From: JABSSA01 sp039984715
GTDB lineage: Bacteria; Pseudomonadota; Alphaproteobacteria; Rhodobacterales; Rhodobacteraceae
NCBI GenBank assembly: GCA_039984715.1
Contig: JBDWUA010000018.1
Coordinates: 166,717-230,716, forward strand
DNA: 64,000 nucleotides
Reading direction: 5' to 3'
Numbering within the stretch: position 1 is the first letter of the stretch; each line of letters opens with the position of its first letter. The translations under genes and the position numbers were made by a program. The notes beneath the pieces were generated by a model. The model was not told the DNA's origin, searched no databases, and was given only the letters and a program-made list of their open reading frames with translations. Shown piece after piece: positions 18,870 to 27,821 of the stretch.

Positions 18870-19307
18870 CTATAGATCACCATTAGATTTCCATTTCTCC
18901 GTGAGAGGGAGTGCCCGATACGCGTCTTGATCAGCCCAATGTTTTAACCACTGCCGAAGAACTTCTGGGTCGTCTCCACCATAATAGATACAATCTACCA
19001 TACAGTAGGCTGCGGCTGTTACTGTTGCGGCAAGCTCTTCTGGTGTTTCAGGTTGCTTTTTGACGTAGGATGAAGGGTTGTTATCCATTTCTCCTGTTTT
19101 TGGGTCTATCTCGGATGGGAGAGTACCAATGTTATGTGGCGCTTCGGTTTCGCAGCAGCCACAAGTTACGCATTCACTCGGTTCAATAAAAAAACCCCGT
19201 CGATCTTGCTTATCTCTCGGATCACGAGGAGCATCAGGATCAGGAGGCTCCGGAAGCGCACGCGGTTCTGGCGTTTTGTCAGTCTGGCGTTTTTTAAAAA
19301 ACCACAT
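18870..19307 (-). CDS. Ferredoxin-like [Fe-S] protein
   Basis: The 145-residue protein has a proline- and aspartate-rich N-terminus (about 1-35), then a ferredoxin fold with cysteines CVTCGCC (C-x2-C-x2-C) followed by EAP, and a second cluster segment AYCMVDCIYYGG about 50 residues later. That spacing fits single-cluster ferredoxins of the Fer4_13/15 type. It ends with a short helical tail. It probably carries electrons in the cytosol; the partner is unknown. The start has GAGG 6 nt upstream. It is bracketed by two copies of the desaturase 3' end, so it looks inserted. Confidence 0.7.
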   Translation of the reverse strand: MWFFKKRQTDKTPEPRALPEPPDPDAPRDPRDKQDRRGFFIEPSECVTCGCCETEAPHNIGTLPSEIDPKTGEMDNNPSSYVKKQPETPEELAATVTAAAYCMVDCIYYGGDDPEVLRQWLKHWADQDAYRALPLTEKWKSNGDL

Positions 19308-19389
19308 CGCATTCCTCTAATATGATCTATGTTTATAACTACTTTTAATCCTACAAAGCCCCAACTTACCAGCAAAGCGCAAAATTAAC

Positions 19390-19417
19390 CTTGGGCGCGG
19401 AAGATCCTTTGCCCAAG
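19390..19417 (-). terminator. Possible weak terminator after the desaturase gene
   Basis: CTTGGGC and GCCCAAG form a perfect 7-bp stem with a 14-nt loop, about 50 bp beyond the desaturase stop. On the minus strand it is followed by GGTTAATTTT, a poor T-tract. A separate palindrome TATTCGTCGAATA lies at 19453-19465. Confidence 0.35.
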
Positions 19418-19468
19418 ATTTATTTCTATCCGCGATCACTCCCACCCTAATATATTCGTCGAATAATA

Positions 19469-20509
19469 TCAGGTTTCCTGCTCGCCCTGCCCCGCCAGAT
19501 CATCTCGAACTCTGCTCGATTTTAGACGTAGCCCAACACCTCGCAAAAGGGGCTTGAGGGTCATGTCTCCGCGGGCACAGACGCCATAGATCTCTTTCAA
19601 AGGCGCAAAATACATGGCCCTAAGGTCAGTCGCGGAATGGCCTTCGGCTTCGGTCAATCCGTATTGCAAATCCTGTTCCCCGTCGGACACGTGAAGGGAA
19701 CCAAAAAGCCAATCCCAAATGGCAAAAGCAGCGCCAAAATTCTTGTCGTAATGTTCTTCCGCCACCGAGTGATGGATTTGATGCTGGGCCGGGGAAATAA
19801 AGATATGTTCGATCCATTTTGGATAGCGGATATCGATATGCGAATGGCGTAAATTCGAACCGGTCACATGGAAAACAAACGTCAGCACATTGACGCCAAC
19901 AACGGTGTAAAGATCGACCTTATCGCCAAAGAGATAGTAAAACAGCGAGATCACCGAACCTTGGGCAATCGCGCTGCGCGTGGCGTAAAGCACGCCTTCC
20001 AAAGGATGGACGCGGTACACCGTGATCGGCGTCATGGTTTCGGCTGAGTGGTGAACTTTGTGGATCGGCCATAGGATCGGCCATTTGTGCATCCATCGGT
20101 GCATCAGGTATTTCGTAAAGTCATCAACGACAAACATCGCCACCGAAAACAGCCCGATGACGATGGGCTTTGACACGCCTTCCATCGCACCCCACGGAAT
20201 AATCTCGCTGCGCACCAGTGCCATATACACAAACGTCGCGATTGCGACTTGGGTCAGCAGCAGTGGCGAGATGAAACCGGTAAAGACGCGGTTAATTATG
20301 AAAATTTTGTAATCCGCAAACGCAGAGCCGGAAAAGAACACCTTAGGATCAAAAACCCGCTTTAACGCTTTTCTGAACGGTGTTTTGCGCAACAGGACCA
20401 GCCACAGAAACGCAATCAGGATCGATATCCCAAGGTATCCTGCAAACACTCGCTTCTTTGGGTTGGCAAAGTCAGAGACGAGGCTGAAAATCTGGTCTAG
20501 AAATTCCAT
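19469..20509 (-). CDS. Sterol desaturase / fatty acid hydroxylase family membrane protein
   Basis: This 346-residue integral membrane protein has the di-iron histidine boxes of the family: HRWMH, HKVHHSAE, HSHID and QHQIHHS, with hydrophobic segments before and between them. Such enzymes hydroxylate or desaturate lipids, sterols or carotenoids using O2; the substrate here is unknown. The start has GAGGAG upstream. The last 161 bp are duplicated at 18696-18856. The next gene on the same strand (DUF4856) lies 57 bp upstream. Confidence 0.85.
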   Translation of the reverse strand: MEFLDQIFSLVSDFANPKKRVFAGYLGISILIAFLWLVLLRKTPFRKALKRVFDPKVFFSGSAFADYKIFIINRVFTGFISPLLLTQVAIATFVYMALVRSEIIPWGAMEGVSKPIVIGLFSVAMFVVDDFTKYLMHRWMHKWPILWPIHKVHHSAETMTPITVYRVHPLEGVLYATRSAIAQGSVISLFYYLFGDKVDLYTVVGVNVLTFVFHVTGSNLRHSHIDIRYPKWIEHIFISPAQHQIHHSVAEEHYDKNFGAAFAIWDWLFGSLHVSDGEQDLQYGLTEAEGHSATDLRAMYFAPLKEIYGVCARGDMTLKPLLRGVGLRLKSSRVRDDLAGQGEQET

Positions 20510-20566
20510 TTCGCTCTCCTCTCAGAAAATAAAGCGGCGCCCGGAAAAGGCGCCACCTTAATAGCA

Positions 20567-21964
20567 TCAGTCGGTTTCTGAACCACCGCTGTCTGTATCA
20601 AGCTCTTTGACCAGATTGGCCAGATCAGCCGTCGCGTCATTGGCGCGTGCTTCAACGCCGAACTCTTTGGCCAACAGATCCTGCACTTTGAGCATGTTCA
20701 GCTGATATGAATTCCAAGACATCTTTGCGTCTTTGACGAACTTTCCGTCAGCATCGACACCTGTGACAACCGTTTCATCCATCGTCACCGGGCCAAAGCC
20801 GATCAAACGGTTCAGGCGAACAGCCGTCCCGCCAAGGTTTTCGCGACCCGTCTGAATGGCAAGCGAGAAGCCCTTCAATTCACTCCAATGCTTAACATAG
20901 TCGCGATAGGTGTCTGCGTCGTTGTCACTGTCGTTGGCGCGCATTGTTACGATATCTTTGTAGACAGAACCTGCATATTTAAACGCAGCTTCGGCCAAAA
21001 CTTTGGTCCATTCTTCTTCGATAACACCTGCATAAGCTTTAAGCTGTGCGCGTTGCGCATCGGTCAACGCAGCACCGTCAGCCGAAGTGATCAGCTTGCG
21101 ACCTTCGATGAAGGCACCCGTGATGGTTGGCAGGTAATCGGTCTTGCCGCTTCTGTCCGCACCAGCCGCGTAATAGGCGTTGCCGAAAACCATTTCCGTT
21201 TTCAGATCGATCACGCCGTCGCCGTTTGCATCAGCCGCCGCCGCATCTGTCTTCTTGTTGATGTTGTACGCTTGGTCAGCGTCCAGCGTCATAGTGTGCG
21301 CCGCGGCCCCAAAATATCCAAACGCTTCATCCCAAGAATGCTCTTTGCCAGTATAGGCCGCGCCATCGCTATAGGCTTGGTTGTTTGGCTTTTTGTCCGC
21401 GCCCAGATTTTCGTCGAGATAATTATCAACAGTCTGGTTAAAGCCCATCGCACCAAGCGCGAATTTCTGGATCAGCTGACCCCAATCCATCCCGGTTTCC
21501 GGATCAAAGCCGCCATTGGACACAGCCGCACGATTGATCATGTCTTCCAGAACTTCTGGACCTGTCAAATTGCCAGGCCATCCCGGAACCAAACCTTGGT
21601 AAGTTTTGCCTTGGACGTTCTTGCCAGAAGAAATCTCGTTGATGGTGTCTTGCTTGATGTCAAAACCGTCTTTGTCCGTATAGGACAAGATCGGCAAATC
21701 TTCTTCGGACCCTGCGAAATACGCCATCATCTGCGCTTTCAGCTCTTCCGCATTCGCGCCGCCATTGCCCTTACCGGCAAGCGACTTGAGGCTGTCGACC
21801 AACACGTTGCGTGCGACTTGACCGGAATAAGAAACCGAATTGGTTTTATCCCCAGAATAGCTTTTTTCCGTGATCGGATATGGCCCATAAGATTCTGCAA
21901 AAGCCATGCTCGACAACATGCCGGTGACCAAAATGGTTGTACCAAGCTTGAAGGAACGTTTCAT
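20567..21964 (-). CDS. DUF4856 domain periplasmic protein
   Basis: This 465-residue protein has a signal peptide (residues 1-23, core TTILVTGMLSSMAFA) and matches what I recall of DUF4856: YPITEKSYSGDKTNSVSYSG at the start and a helical body with a DANGDGVIDL calcium-type loop near the middle. Function is not established; the family often occurs near iron-uptake and imelysin genes. The ATG at 21964 starts the signal peptide, so the upstream extension is rejected. A TGA-N9-TCA box lies about 195 bp upstream and the ferric-binding protein gene is next, both suggesting an iron-related role. Confidence 0.7.
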   Translation of the reverse strand: MKRSFKLGTTILVTGMLSSMAFAESYGPYPITEKSYSGDKTNSVSYSGQVARNVLVDSLKSLAGKGNGGANAEELKAQMMAYFAGSEEDLPILSYTDKDGFDIKQDTINEISSGKNVQGKTYQGLVPGWPGNLTGPEVLEDMINRAAVSNGGFDPETGMDWGQLIQKFALGAMGFNQTVDNYLDENLGADKKPNNQAYSDGAAYTGKEHSWDEAFGYFGAAAHTMTLDADQAYNINKKTDAAAADANGDGVIDLKTEMVFGNAYYAAGADRSGKTDYLPTITGAFIEGRKLITSADGAALTDAQRAQLKAYAGVIEEEWTKVLAEAAFKYAGSVYKDIVTMRANDSDNDADTYRDYVKHWSELKGFSLAIQTGRENLGGTAVRLNRLIGFGPVTMDETVVTGVDADGKFVKDAKMSWNSYQLNMLKVQDLLAKEFGVEARANDATADLANLVKELDTDSGGSETD

Positions 21965-22158
21965 TCTTCCCATCCTCACTGTTTGATTTCCGATAAAAAC
22001 CATCGGGAATTCGATGGCGCTATATGCACCGATGATCTGGGGTGGTGTCAAGTATCTCACAAACAGTTTTGAAGACGTCTCACAATCATGTAAGTCGTTG
22101 CTTTTGTTGAATTTTTAGAAATTTTGCGAGATTTCCCTAAAGGTCACTCAAAAAAAGA

Positions 22159-22173
22159 TGACTATTTTAATCA
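22159..22173. promoter_or_regulatory. RirA-type iron box upstream of the DUF4856 gene
   Basis: TGA-CTATTTTAA-TCA matches the TGA-N9-TCA core described for RirA iron-responsive boxes in alphaproteobacteria. It lies in the 301-bp gap between the ferric-binding protein gene and the DUF4856 gene. A half-match to the Irr element (TTTAGAA, 22114-22120) is nearby. The core is short, so location supports the call more than sequence does. Confidence 0.45.
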
Positions 22174-22211
22174 GCTTTTCACCTTTTGTGATCTCGAAAT
22201 CCTTCACTAAG

Positions 22212-22236
22212 AAAAAGGGCTGGCCTTAGCCAACCC
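22212..22236 (-). terminator. Rho-independent terminator after the ferric-binding protein gene
   Basis: On the minus strand GGGTTGGC and GCCAGCCC pair over 8 bp (one G-T) around a TAAG loop, followed by TTTTTC. It lies 29 bp beyond the gene's stop. Confidence 0.85.
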
Positions 22237-22265
22237 AATGTTCTTTTGCAGGTTGAAATTCAAAC

Positions 22266-23282
22266 CTAGTACCAACCAACCTCATCAAAGATCTTCTGCG
22301 CTGTTGGCACGTTCTTTGCCACTTTGCTCAGATCGATTGCATCAGGTCGAAACAACCCAAGTTGCGCCACGGATGCGCTTAATCCAACACCCGGAACTGA
22401 CGGGTATTCGTCATTGCCGCCACTGAAATGCTTCTGGGCTGAATCACTGGCGAGGTATTCCAAGAACTTAATCGCGTTTTCCCGGTTTGGCGCATGGGCG
22501 GCAACACCTGCACCTGACAGGTTCATATGGGTCCCTTCCGCATTTTGCGCCGGGAAAATCCAACCAATATCTGGCAACGCCTCTTCGGGCAGGCCTTTCA
22601 CCCCTGTTCGCAATGCGCGGGCAAAGTAATAGGTGTTGGCCACGGCGATATCGCACTGCCCTGAAACAAGCGCGCGAAGTTGATCAGTATCACCGCCTTG
22701 CGGTTCGCGCGCAAAGTTGACAACCATGCCGTCAGCCCACGCTCGCGCGGCGTCTTCCCCGTGATTTTCAATGATCGCTGAGAGCAATGTTTGCGAATAG
22801 GCGTTTGACGAAGACCGGTGGCACACCAACCCCTGATATTCCGGATTTGCCAGGCTCAGGTAATCCAAAGGCGGGTTCGTCACATCCTTCTTGTCATAAA
22901 AGATGATCCGCGCCCGTTGCGAGAACCCAAACCATTGATTGTCGGAATCCTGCAAGTTGCTTGGCACGCGGGCTTCTAAGACGGGGCTGTCGATAGATTG
23001 CAAGACGCCAGCAGTTTTCGCCCGCTCTAACCGCGATGTATCCACGGTAATCAAAACATCCGCGGGCGAATTGCGTCCCTCGGCCTGCAGCCGGGTGATA
23101 AGCTCGTCCCCTTTGCCTTCGATGCGGTTGATTGTGATTCCGGTCTGGTCTTCGAAATCTGAATAAAGCCGATCGTCAGTGTCGTAATGCCTCGATGAAT
23201 AAAGGTTCAATTCACCTTCCGCATAGGCACCAGATGCCAATACCGCGCAAAGGGCTGCGCCAAGAGCCAACTTTGTTTTCAT
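22266..23282 (-). CDS. fbpA: Ferric iron ABC transporter, periplasmic binding protein (FbpA/FutA type)
   Basis: The 338-residue protein has a signal peptide ending around SGAYA, then the FbpA opening LNLYSSRHYDTDDRLYSDFE. The paired tyrosines of ANTYYFAR match those that hold Fe3+ in FbpA. It binds ferric iron in the periplasm for an ABC importer, but no permease or ATPase gene is adjacent here. The ATG at 23282 has GGAGG 6 nt upstream; the longer ORF to 23351 is rejected. A symmetrical TTCTGA-N9-TCAGAA box 70 bp upstream suggests iron control. Confidence 0.88.
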   Translation of the reverse strand: MKTKLALGAALCAVLASGAYAEGELNLYSSRHYDTDDRLYSDFEDQTGITINRIEGKGDELITRLQAEGRNSPADVLITVDTSRLERAKTAGVLQSIDSPVLEARVPSNLQDSDNQWFGFSQRARIIFYDKKDVTNPPLDYLSLANPEYQGLVCHRSSSNAYSQTLLSAIIENHGEDAARAWADGMVVNFAREPQGGDTDQLRALVSGQCDIAVANTYYFARALRTGVKGLPEEALPDIGWIFPAQNAEGTHMNLSGAGVAAHAPNRENAIKFLEYLASDSAQKHFSGGNDEYPSVPGVGLSASVAQLGLFRPDAIDLSKVAKNVPTAQKIFDEVGWY

Positions 23283-23352
23283 GTCCAGCCTCCAGACTGT
23301 AAAACAATATTTGCGTGCAAAACGACACTGCTCGCGCCAATTATCAAGCACT

Positions 23353-23373
23353 TTCTGATCTTTTTAGTCAGAA
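23353..23373. promoter_or_regulatory. RirA-type iron box upstream of fbpA
   Basis: TTCTGA and TCAGAA form perfect 6-bp arms around a 9-bp AT-rich spacer, containing the TGA-N9-TCA core of RirA boxes. It ends 70 bp upstream of the fbpA start. The rest of the 393-bp gap (23283-23675) holds only short ORFs without SD sites or motifs. Confidence 0.55.
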
Positions 23374-23675
23374 TTGATAATCGGCAACTGATTTCTGAGC
23401 GGATATTTTTTCCCAATGGTCTCGAACCATGCCTACTGACGCACCGAAGGCGCAACACATCACAGCAACAAAGCAGGATTTCCTCAGGTGCAAGCTTCTG
23501 GCGTATTTTCTTGCACGGGTGTGAGCGATACTTGTACCGCGACTCCTCAACGTCGCAATCGAAGCGTAGCTGATCATCAAAGGTGCGATCATCGTCACCG
23601 CTTTGGGTCTTGTTTCAGTTTCGCGGCTCAATCGATAACAATATGTTCTGTAACACAACGGGTTTAACGCACGAC

Positions 23676-24953
23676 CTATAGTGATCCGAAGGTGTTCGTC
23701 GCGATGCTGTCTGTTTTCATTTCTACTGAAAAACCGGGTTGATCAGGCGCTTGATAAACTCCGTCTGAAACGCGGCATGGATCAACAAAATGTTCGTGCA
23801 GATGGTCGACAAATTCAATTCGTCGATCATTTTTCTCGCCGGAGATCGCCACATAATCGATCATGGACATGTGCTGTACGTATTCGCACAAACCCACACC
23901 ACCCGCATGGGGCCAAACAGGCAACTTGTACTTTGCCGCCAAAAGCATGACGGCGAGCACTTCGTTCAATCCACCCATCCTGCAACTGTCGATCTGCACA
24001 ATGTCTAAGGCTCCCGCTGTGATGAACTGTTTGAACAAAATGCGGTTCTGGCACATCTCGCCAGTTGCAACTTTGATCGGGGATACACCTTCACGGATGG
24101 CTTTGTGCCCCAACACATCGTCAGGGCTGGTCGGTTCTTCGATAAAGAACGGGCGGGCAAAGGCCAGTTTCTGCACCCAATCGATGGCTTCGTTGACATC
24201 CCACACCTGATTGGCGTCGATCATGATTGTCATGTCTTCGCCCAACTCTTCGCGGGCAATCGTCAGACGGCGAATATCATCGTCTAGGTCTCGGCCCACT
24301 TTGAACTTGGTATGGGTAAAGCCTGACGCCCGCGCTTCACGGCAAAGTTTTCGCAACTTGTCATCCGGATATCCCAGCCACCCGGCTGAAGTCGTATAGC
24401 AAGGATATCCTTCGGCACGCAGTGTCTTGATACGTTCGGACTTAAACGGCTCGGCGGCGTTCAGGATGTCCAACGCCTCGGCTGGGGTTAACGCATCGGT
24501 CAGATATCGAAAGTCGATCAATCTGACGATCTCTTCTGGGGCCATTTCTGACACAAGCAACCAAACAGGTTTTCCAGCCTCTTTGGCCCAAAGATCCCAC
24601 GCCGCGTTTATAACTGCCCCTGCGGCCATGTGAATGGCGCCTTTGTCCGGACCAATCCAACGCAGTTGGCTATCGCCAGTGACGTGACGCCAAAACCGCC
24701 CCATATCCTGCGTGATCCATTCCAGGTCCAAACCGACGACAAAGTCCTTCAGTGCCTCAATCGCGGCGATACAAACTTCGTTGCCCCGACCAATTGTGAA
24801 CGTCAGCCCGTGCCCTTCAAGATCAGAGTCCGTTTCGAGAATGACATAGGCGGCGGAATAATCCGGATCCGGGTTCATCGCGTCCGAACCGCTTAGATCT
24901 TGGGACGTTGGGAACCTAAGATCAAACGTAGAAAGGTCGGTGATCTTTGTCAT
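23676..24953 (-). CDS. fucD: L-fuconate dehydratase (enolase superfamily)
   Basis: The 425-residue protein has enolase-superfamily residues in order: KFKVGRDL (Lys-x-Lys), MIDANQVWD, FIEEPTSPDD, ATGEMCQNR, QIDSCRMGG and a late histidine in WPHAGGVGLCEY. These and the length fit L-fuconate dehydratase, which converts L-fuconate to 2-keto-3-deoxy-L-fuconate. The start overlaps the stop of the FAH-family gene as ATGA. It is the last gene of the six-gene fucose unit. Related acid-sugar dehydratases share these motifs; context favours fuconate or galactonate-type L-sugars. Confidence 0.85.
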   Translation of the reverse strand: MTKITDLSTFDLRFPTSQDLSGSDAMNPDPDYSAAYVILETDSDLEGHGLTFTIGRGNEVCIAAIEALKDFVVGLDLEWITQDMGRFWRHVTGDSQLRWIGPDKGAIHMAAGAVINAAWDLWAKEAGKPVWLLVSEMAPEEIVRLIDFRYLTDALTPAEALDILNAAEPFKSERIKTLRAEGYPCYTTSAGWLGYPDDKLRKLCREARASGFTHTKFKVGRDLDDDIRRLTIAREELGEDMTIMIDANQVWDVNEAIDWVQKLAFARPFFIEEPTSPDDVLGHKAIREGVSPIKVATGEMCQNRILFKQFITAGALDIVQIDSCRMGGLNEVLAVMLLAAKYKLPVWPHAGGVGLCEYVQHMSMIDYVAISGEKNDRRIEFVDHLHEHFVDPCRVSDGVYQAPDQPGFSVEMKTDSIATNTFGSL

Positions 24954-25795
24954 AGACTTGCAACTACACTTTGCTTTTGAACGCCTAACCCTTCGATCCC
25001 AAGCGTCATAACATCACCGGGAATTAAATAGGTTTCTGGCGTTTGCCCCATTCCGACACCGGGAGGTGTTCCTGTCGATATGACATCACCGGGATGCAGG
25101 CTCATGAATTGCGACAAATGCGAAATGACGGTGGCGACGTCAAAATGCATCGTCGCAGTCGAGCCGTTTTGATACCGATGTCCATTCACCTCGAGATACA
25201 TTTGCAGGTTTTGGGGGTCGGGCACTTCGTCTCGGGTGACAAGCCAAGGGCCAATAGGTCCGAATGTGTCAGCTGATTTTCCCTTGACCCATTGACCTGA
25301 CCGGTGGAGCTGAAAATCCCGTTCGCTGAGATCGTTGACAACACAGTAGCCCGCAACATGATCCAACGCTTCTTCTTTGGTCACGTATTTAGTGTGTTTG
25401 CCAATGACCACACCCAGTTCGACTTCCCAATCTGTTTTGACTGATCCGCGCGGAATTTCGACATTATCGTTTGGCCCAATAATCGAAGACGTCGCCTTGA
25501 AAAAGACCACTGGTTCCTCTGGAAGCTCAAGACCGGATTCAGCTGCGTGGTCGGCATAGTTCAATCCAATGCAAATGAACTTGCCAACATTGCCGACACA
25601 TGGACCTATCCGAACATCGTCAGGCACGATCGCAAGACTGGAAGGGTCAAACCCTGCAATCAGGGAAAGACCTTCGTCTGTCAGGGCCTGTCCGGCAATA
25701 TCAGAGACATGCCCTGAAAGATCACGCATGGTGCCCGTTGCATCAAGAAGTGCAGGCTTTTCCTGTCCTGGATGGCCATAGCGAAGCAATTTCAT
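24950..25795 (-). CDS. FAH-family 2,4-diketo-3-deoxy-L-fuconate hydrolase
   Basis: The 281-residue protein is a fumarylacetoacetate hydrolase family member: VVFFKATSSIIGPND, DWEVELGVVIGK (metal-binding Glu) and the late GTPPGVGMG segment. In the non-phosphorylative fucose route the family cleaves 2,4-diketo-3-deoxy-L-fuconate to pyruvate and L-lactate. It sits between the SDR dehydrogenase (15-bp gap) and FucD (ATGA overlap), which supports that step. GGAAAAC lies upstream of the start. Confidence 0.8.
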   Translation of the reverse strand: MKLLRYGHPGQEKPALLDATGTMRDLSGHVSDIAGQALTDEGLSLIAGFDPSSLAIVPDDVRIGPCVGNVGKFICIGLNYADHAAESGLELPEEPVVFFKATSSIIGPNDNVEIPRGSVKTDWEVELGVVIGKHTKYVTKEEALDHVAGYCVVNDLSERDFQLHRSGQWVKGKSADTFGPIGPWLVTRDEVPDPQNLQMYLEVNGHRYQNGSTATMHFDVATVISHLSQFMSLHPGDVISTGTPPGVGMGQTPETYLIPGDVMTLGIEGLGVQKQSVVASL

Positions 25796-25810
25796 ATCTT
25801 TGTTTTCCTT

Positions 25811-26548
25811 TTAAAGCGACCAGCCGCCGTCTACTGCCAATGCTTGTCCTGTCGTGAATCGACTGTCATCACTGGCCAGATAGACGGCCATGGCCGCGAT
25901 TTCCTCGGCTGTTCCGATGCGACCCATGGGTTGACGATCAACAAAAGCCGCAAGTGCCTTTTCATAGTCGCCAGTATCCCGCAGCCTTTGATGCATACTG
26001 GGGCTGTCCACAGTGCCCGGACAGATCGCATTACAGCGAATACCGTTGGTAATGTAATCGGCAGCGATTGATTTGGTGAACCCGATCAAGGCCGCCTTGG
26101 TCGCGCCATAGGCACAGCGGTTCACCACACCTTTGATCGAAGATGCCACGGATGCGACGCTGATGATTGAGCCGTCGCCTTGTTCCAACATGCCCGGCAA
26201 GACCGCTTTGGTCAGGCGGTACGCAGCATGAACGTTCAGATCGAAACTAAAGTTCCAATCATCCTCTGATCCGTCCAAAATGCTGCCATGCGCAACAAAC
26301 CCGGCACAGTTGAACAGGACATTCTGCGGGCCTAGCGATTTCGCAAAATGACGCACGCCGTCGCTGTCCAACACGTCAAGCTGAAAGGTTTCAATGCCTT
26401 CATACGTTGCCAGATCAGCAAGGCTGTCAGCGTTGATATCTGTTGCAATGACACGCGCACCTTCCGCGGCAAAGGCAAGTGCTGTGGCGCGGCCAATTCC
26501 CTGACCAGCAGCTGTGACCAAAGCGTTCTTTCCAGTAAGTCTGTTCAT
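25811..26548 (-). CDS. SDR-family 2-keto-3-deoxy-L-fuconate dehydrogenase
   Basis: This 245-residue short-chain dehydrogenase has the nucleotide motif TAAGQGIGRA, the NCAG element, catalytic Ser in SVASVASS and YGATK (Tyr-x3-Lys). It should oxidise 2-keto-3-deoxy-L-fuconate to the 2,4-diketo acid with NAD+. The ATG at 26548 shares one base with the stop of the upstream lactonase (TGATG); a TTG just before it is possible. Substrate is inferred from position between lactonase and hydrolase genes. Confidence 0.8.
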   Translation of the reverse strand: MNRLTGKNALVTAAGQGIGRATALAFAAEGARVIATDINADSLADLATYEGIETFQLDVLDSDGVRHFAKSLGPQNVLFNCAGFVAHGSILDGSEDDWNFSFDLNVHAAYRLTKAVLPGMLEQGDGSIISVASVASSIKGVVNRCAYGATKAALIGFTKSIAADYITNGIRCNAICPGTVDSPSMHQRLRDTGDYEKALAAFVDRQPMGRIGTAEEIAAMAVYLASDDSRFTTGQALAVDGGWSL

Positions 26549-27384
26549 CAAGAGGGTCTTTCGAGTTGATAAAATTCCACTGCATTTAGCCCAAGCACCG
26601 CTGCGCGTTCGGCGTCATCAAGTCCAACAAGGAATTGATCCGTTACGTCGCACCAACGCGCATAGGAACTGGCCAATGTGCAGACAGGCCAATCGCTGCC
26701 CCAAATCACGCGGGACGGGCCAAAATGATCCAAAAGGAATTGCGCATAGGGTTGAATGTCTTGGGCCGTCCAACTTGGTCCGGCCTCAGTCACAAGGCCC
26801 GAAAGCTTTACTGAGGCATTTGTTTCATTTGCAATAATGGTCATGCCAGCGGCCCATTTCGCGAATTCGCCCGCGTGGATTTCCGGTTTAGACCCGTGGT
26901 CAACGACAACCCGCAACTTGGGGTGTCGTTCAATCAACTGACGCAAGTTGGCCAGATGTCGCGGAAGCGTCAGTGCATCAAAGGCCAAATCCTGGGCGAT
27001 CATCGCCTCGAAGGCAGGTGCAAGGTCAGACCGTAACATCCAGTCGGTGTCATCAATGTCCTGTATCATTGGTCGTAAAGCGACCAACTTCGGATGCTGG
27101 GCGAGGCGGGCAATGACAACGCTCGCGTCTGGACTTTCAAAATCGACCCATCCAACCACGCCTTTAACAACGTCGTGCGAGTCCGCAATCGACAGCATGT
27201 ACTGTGTTTCGGCCAATGTCGGGGCGGCCTGCACCAGCACCGTCCCGTCAATCTTTTGCGCGTTAAGGTGCGGGGTCAGTTCATCAGGCCCAAAATCGCG
27301 ATAGATTGCGGTTAATTCTGGGGTGAGCCAGCCATAATCCCCACGTGCAATAGACCAGAAATGTTGATGGGCATCGATCTTCAT
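26548..27384 (-). CDS. Amidohydrolase-family L-fuconolactonase
   Basis: The 278-residue protein belongs to the amidohydrolase-2 family: metal motif DAHQHFW at the N-terminus, central VVDHGSKP, and VIWGSDWPVC near the C-terminus. Members in fucose and galactose loci hydrolyse L-fucono-1,5-lactone to L-fuconate. It overlaps the mutarotase gene by ATGA and the SDR gene by one base, so translation is probably coupled. Confidence 0.82.
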   Translation of the reverse strand: MKIDAHQHFWSIARGDYGWLTPELTAIYRDFGPDELTPHLNAQKIDGTVLVQAAPTLAETQYMLSIADSHDVVKGVVGWVDFESPDASVVIARLAQHPKLVALRPMIQDIDDTDWMLRSDLAPAFEAMIAQDLAFDALTLPRHLANLRQLIERHPKLRVVVDHGSKPEIHAGEFAKWAAGMTIIANETNASVKLSGLVTEAGPSWTAQDIQPYAQFLLDHFGPSRVIWGSDWPVCTLASSYARWCDVTDQFLVGLDDAERAAVLGLNAVEFYQLERPS

Positions 27385-27821
27385 TCAATAACCCCCTTTT
27401 TTAGGATGATGTTGCCATACAGTCGGCGCTCTCCGGTCTGCACTACGGCAAAGGCCTTTGCTGCGTGTTCATAAAATGCGAACCGTTCTAAGGATTGGAT
27501 TTCGCTTGGGGTATTGCCCAAAGCGTTAGCCGTCTCATTGATGATGGATTGAAAATCCTTCACTGCGTCGGGCACTGCGTCCGGGTCGCCGACAACTTGC
27601 ATACACAGCGCAGGATTTGGAACAAAGGTATCAAGAGGCATCACAGACAACACAGCGCGCAGCACGCTGTTGTTGTCGATCCCATCCAAACGCACGCATT
27701 TTGGGCCCAAGGCCTCTGCGGGGAAATTGGCGTCAACCAGAACGACATCGTCCCCGTGACCCATGGCACGCAAGATATACAGCAATCGAGGCGACAGGAT
27801 TGGGTCTATATTATACAGCAT
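27381..27821 (-). CDS. fucU: L-fucose mutarotase (RbsD/FucU family)
   Basis: The 146-residue protein begins MLYNIDPILSPRLLYIL and has the catalytic-type MGHGDDVVLVDANFPA segment, as in FucU, which interconverts alpha and beta pyranose forms of L-fucose in the cytosol. The ATG at 27821 lies inside the end of the aldose dehydrogenase gene (11-nt overlap) and gives the normal family length, so the longer reading to 27938 is rejected. Confidence 0.87.
   Translation of the reverse strand: MLYNIDPILSPRLLYILRAMGHGDDVVLVDANFPAEALGPKCVRLDGIDNNSVLRAVLSVMPLDTFVPNPALCMQVVGDPDAVPDAVKDFQSIINETANALGNTPSEIQSLERFAFYEHAAKAFAVVQTGERRLYGNIILKKGVIE

Noticed and set aside
20888..22072. 394-codon plus-strand ORF
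   Set aside because: It is the antisense shadow of the DUF4856 gene, which has a signal peptide and family features.
23368..23658. 96-codon minus-strand ORF upstream of fbpA
   Set aside because: It overlaps the RirA-type box, lacks an SD and recognisable motifs, and is rich in Arg, Cys and Tyr as random frames are.
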